64,000 bases of DNA from Planctomycetota bacterium (GTDB lineage Bacteria; Planctomycetota; UBA1135; JACQFD01): assembly GCA_016792805.1 (NCBI GenBank), contig JAEUHX010000073.1, forward strand, positions 1-64,000, in the 5' to 3' direction. This document shows positions 62,730-64,000 of this stretch, one piece after another (position 1 is the first letter of the stretch; every line of letters starts with the position of its first letter). Position numbers and translations under genes: made by a program. The notes beneath the pieces are model-generated. The model had not been told where the DNA came from. It saw nothing but the letters and a program-made list of their open reading frames with translations, and made no database searches.

Positions 62730-63119
62730 ATGAATCGGCCAATCCTCCGGGTCGTTGCCGGAATGGTTCTCGCCCTGCTGGCAACAGCGGGCGGGGCCCT
62801 TGCGTTCGGCCTGGAAGTGGGTCCCGAAACGCCGCGAATCGTCCGATCGATCTGGCTCGGGGGGCTCCTCGGGCTCGCGATCGCTGCAGTCTCTGTTGGC
62901 TCACAAGTTGCCTTTACGATGCGCCGTCCGACCTCCAATGCCTCTTTCGGGGCGATGGTCGGGGGTTTTTTTGCGAAAGGCCTCGCGCTCCTCGCGGGAG
63001 TTTTCGTGCTGCATGGAACGGGCTGGGGTCACCCCGCGGCGTTCGGTGTGGCGCTGCTGGTGAGTGCCGGCTTGGTCACCGCTTTTGGCCTCTCGGCTCT
63101 GGCGACGTCGCGCCGGTAA
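62730..63119 (+). CDS. AtpI-like membrane protein (ATP synthase subunit I type)
   Basis: A 129-residue protein with four probable membrane helices: LRVVAGMVLALLATAGGALA, the next after RIVRSIWLGGLLGLAIAA, then GGFFAKGLALLAGVFVL and FGVALLVSAGLVTAFGLSAL. The layout of ATP synthase subunit I (ATP-synt_I) proteins is similar, and its position just before atpB supports this. Sequence similarity in this family is low, so I rely on topology and context. It would assist c-ring assembly in the membrane. A 155-base gap follows, in which the start of subunit a is unclear. Confidence 0.7.
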   Translation: MNRPILRVVAGMVLALLATAGGALAFGLEVGPETPRIVRSIWLGGLLGLAIAAVSVGSQVAFTMRRPTSNASFGAMVGGFFAKGLALLAGVFVLHGTGWGHPAAFGVALLVSAGLVTAFGLSALATSRR

Positions 63120-63274
63120 GGCGCCGCTCTTGAGCTGGCTTCGCATCGGATTGGCTTCTGCTCTCAGCTGCAGTTGCTTACAGATTCCCATTTCAGTGGT
63201 TCTCGATCGGTTCCCATTCGCACAGATCCCGAATTCCCCAGCCCTCCGCTCCTAGCCTCTAGCCTCGAGTTCCC

Positions 63275-64000
63275 TTGTCCCTCCTGAACCACCTTCTGAG
63301 CTTCGCTCTCCAGGGCGCGGCCGCCGCCGAGCATGCCTCGGGTGCGGCGCAGCATGGGGCGGATGCGCATGCGGGCCCGCCGTCGGGCGGAGAGATCTTC
63401 ACACATCTCTACCACCACGTGCTGCCGGAGCGCGAGTTCTACGGAATGCATCTGCCGGAGCTGAAGGTCGCCGGATATGTACTCCCGATTTGGAATCTCC
63501 AGATCTATCAGGTCCTGGCGGTAGTCCTGGTGCTGGGTCTGTTCCTCTGGGCGATGTCGGGGCTCAAGTCGGGGCGCCCGAACCGCGTGCAGCGGACGCT
63601 GATCGGATTTGTGCTGTGGATTCGCGACGAGATGGCGGTGCCGGTTCTCGGCCACCACCACGCGCACGCACTGCTGCCCTACTTCCTGACGGTCTTCTTT
63701 TTCATTGCCGCGAGCAACCTGATGGGGCTCTTCCCGTTTGGGTCGACGTCGACGGCCTGCATTTATGTGACCGGCGGCTGGGCCATCACGACGCTCGCGA
63801 TGATGATCGGCGGGGGAATGATCGCCAACGGCCCGGTCAAGTTCTGGCTCGGCCTCGTGCCGCACGGCATTCCGGCCTTTTTGTGGCCATTGATGTTCAT
63901 CGTCGAAGTGATCGGCCTCCTCGTGAAGCCGTTCTCTCTCACGATTCGTCTCTTTGCCAACATGACGGCCGGGCATCTCGTGGTGCTCTCCCTCATGGGG
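63275..64000 (+). CDS. atpB: ATP synthase F0 subunit a, partial
   Basis: The frame is open from a stop at 63260-63262 to the window end, so the 3' end is missing; 242 residues are visible. A TTG at 63275 (SLLNHLLSFALQ) is the first usable start, and no ATG occurs before the conserved region. The membrane protein has helices at VLAVVLVLGLFLWAM, LLPYFLTVFFFIAASNLMG, GGWAITTLAMMIGGGM and LWPLMFIVEVIGLLV. The essential proton-channel Arg is Arg225 in LTIRLFANMTAGH. Subunit a forms the half-channels beside the c-ring. It follows AtpZ- and AtpI-like genes, the usual operon order. Confidence 0.9.
   Translation, partial: MSLLNHLLSFALQGAAAAEHASGAAQHGADAHAGPPSGGEIFTHLYHHVLPEREFYGMHLPELKVAGYVLPIWNLQIYQVLAVVLVLGLFLWAMSGLKSGRPNRVQRTLIGFVLWIRDEMAVPVLGHHHAHALLPYFLTVFFFIAASNLMGLFPFGSTSTACIYVTGGWAITTLAMMIGGGMIANGPVKFWLGLVPHGIPAFLWPLMFIVEVIGLLVKPFSLTIRLFANMTAGHLVVLSLMG

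Overview
The window is high-GC (about two thirds G+C), densely coded bacterial chromosome. The gene content points to Planctomycetota or a close relative. Evidence: a redoxin/cytochrome c/copper-monooxygenase-like lipoprotein, a full-length tricorn protease homologue, an FHA-Ser/Thr kinase with a long coiled tail, secreted carboxypeptidase-regulatory-like proteins, and two FG-GAP surface proteins sharing a C-terminal domain. Classical Shine-Dalgarno sites are mostly absent. The phylum call is inference. No rRNA, tRNA, CRISPR array, integrase or transposase gene was found.

Layout. 1-10.5 kb: a truncated inverted-repeat element, then exported redox and proteolysis genes (redoxin-cytochrome lipoprotein, tricorn protease), a SirB1-type transglutaminase-like protein, a thiolase, and overlapping YCII and DUF1801 frames. 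10.6-20.3 kb: accessory region of secreted and hypothetical proteins, a GSU2403-type nucleotidyltransferase-fold protein, a frameshifted AbrB-like gene, and an ECF sigma factor with a membrane partner and a Cys-rich exported peptide. Two related intergenic elements here carry unrelated but perfect hairpins. 20.3-29.7 kb: a peptide transporter, a zincin with Sel1 repeats, 3-hydroxyacyl-CoA dehydrogenase, a zinc-ribbon hydrolase and a repeat-rich FG-GAP protein, set among 327-base inverted-repeat elements, short palindromic units and a 50-base direct repeat. 29.7-38.3 kb: trans-4-hydroxyproline catabolism (epimerase, deaminase, semialdehyde dehydrogenase), a membrane spermidine-synthase-like protein, leucyl aminopeptidase and endonuclease IV. 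38.4-44.2 kb: small lipoproteins and the MrfA/MrfB DNA-repair pair. 44.8-52.3 kb (minus strand): a tightly overlapping six-gene operon (YggS, FHA-kinase, DUF167, PNP-like, PurN, glycosyltransferase). 52.4-55.8 kb: FIST sensor plus hybrid histidine kinase. 55.8-62 kb (minus): RqcH, nucleoside diphosphate kinase, FG-GAP protein, sigma factor, HslU. 62.3-64 kb: start of the F-type ATP synthase operon (AtpZ-like, AtpI-like, and subunit a running off the end).

How the genes work together. The hydroxyproline genes overlap or nearly abut and convert trans-4-hydroxy-L-proline toward 2-oxoglutarate, but the amino-acid oxidase step is not here. MrfA and MrfB form a known helicase/exonuclease pair for mitomycin-type lesions and lie near endonuclease IV. 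FIST and the hybrid kinase are 5 bases apart and probably form one signalling route. The sigma factor and its Cys-containing membrane partner overlap by 4 bases and follow a Cys-rich exported peptide, suggesting an envelope redox or metal response. The most unusual non-coding content is the set of dispersed structured repeats, two families of which keep hairpins while the stem sequence changes.
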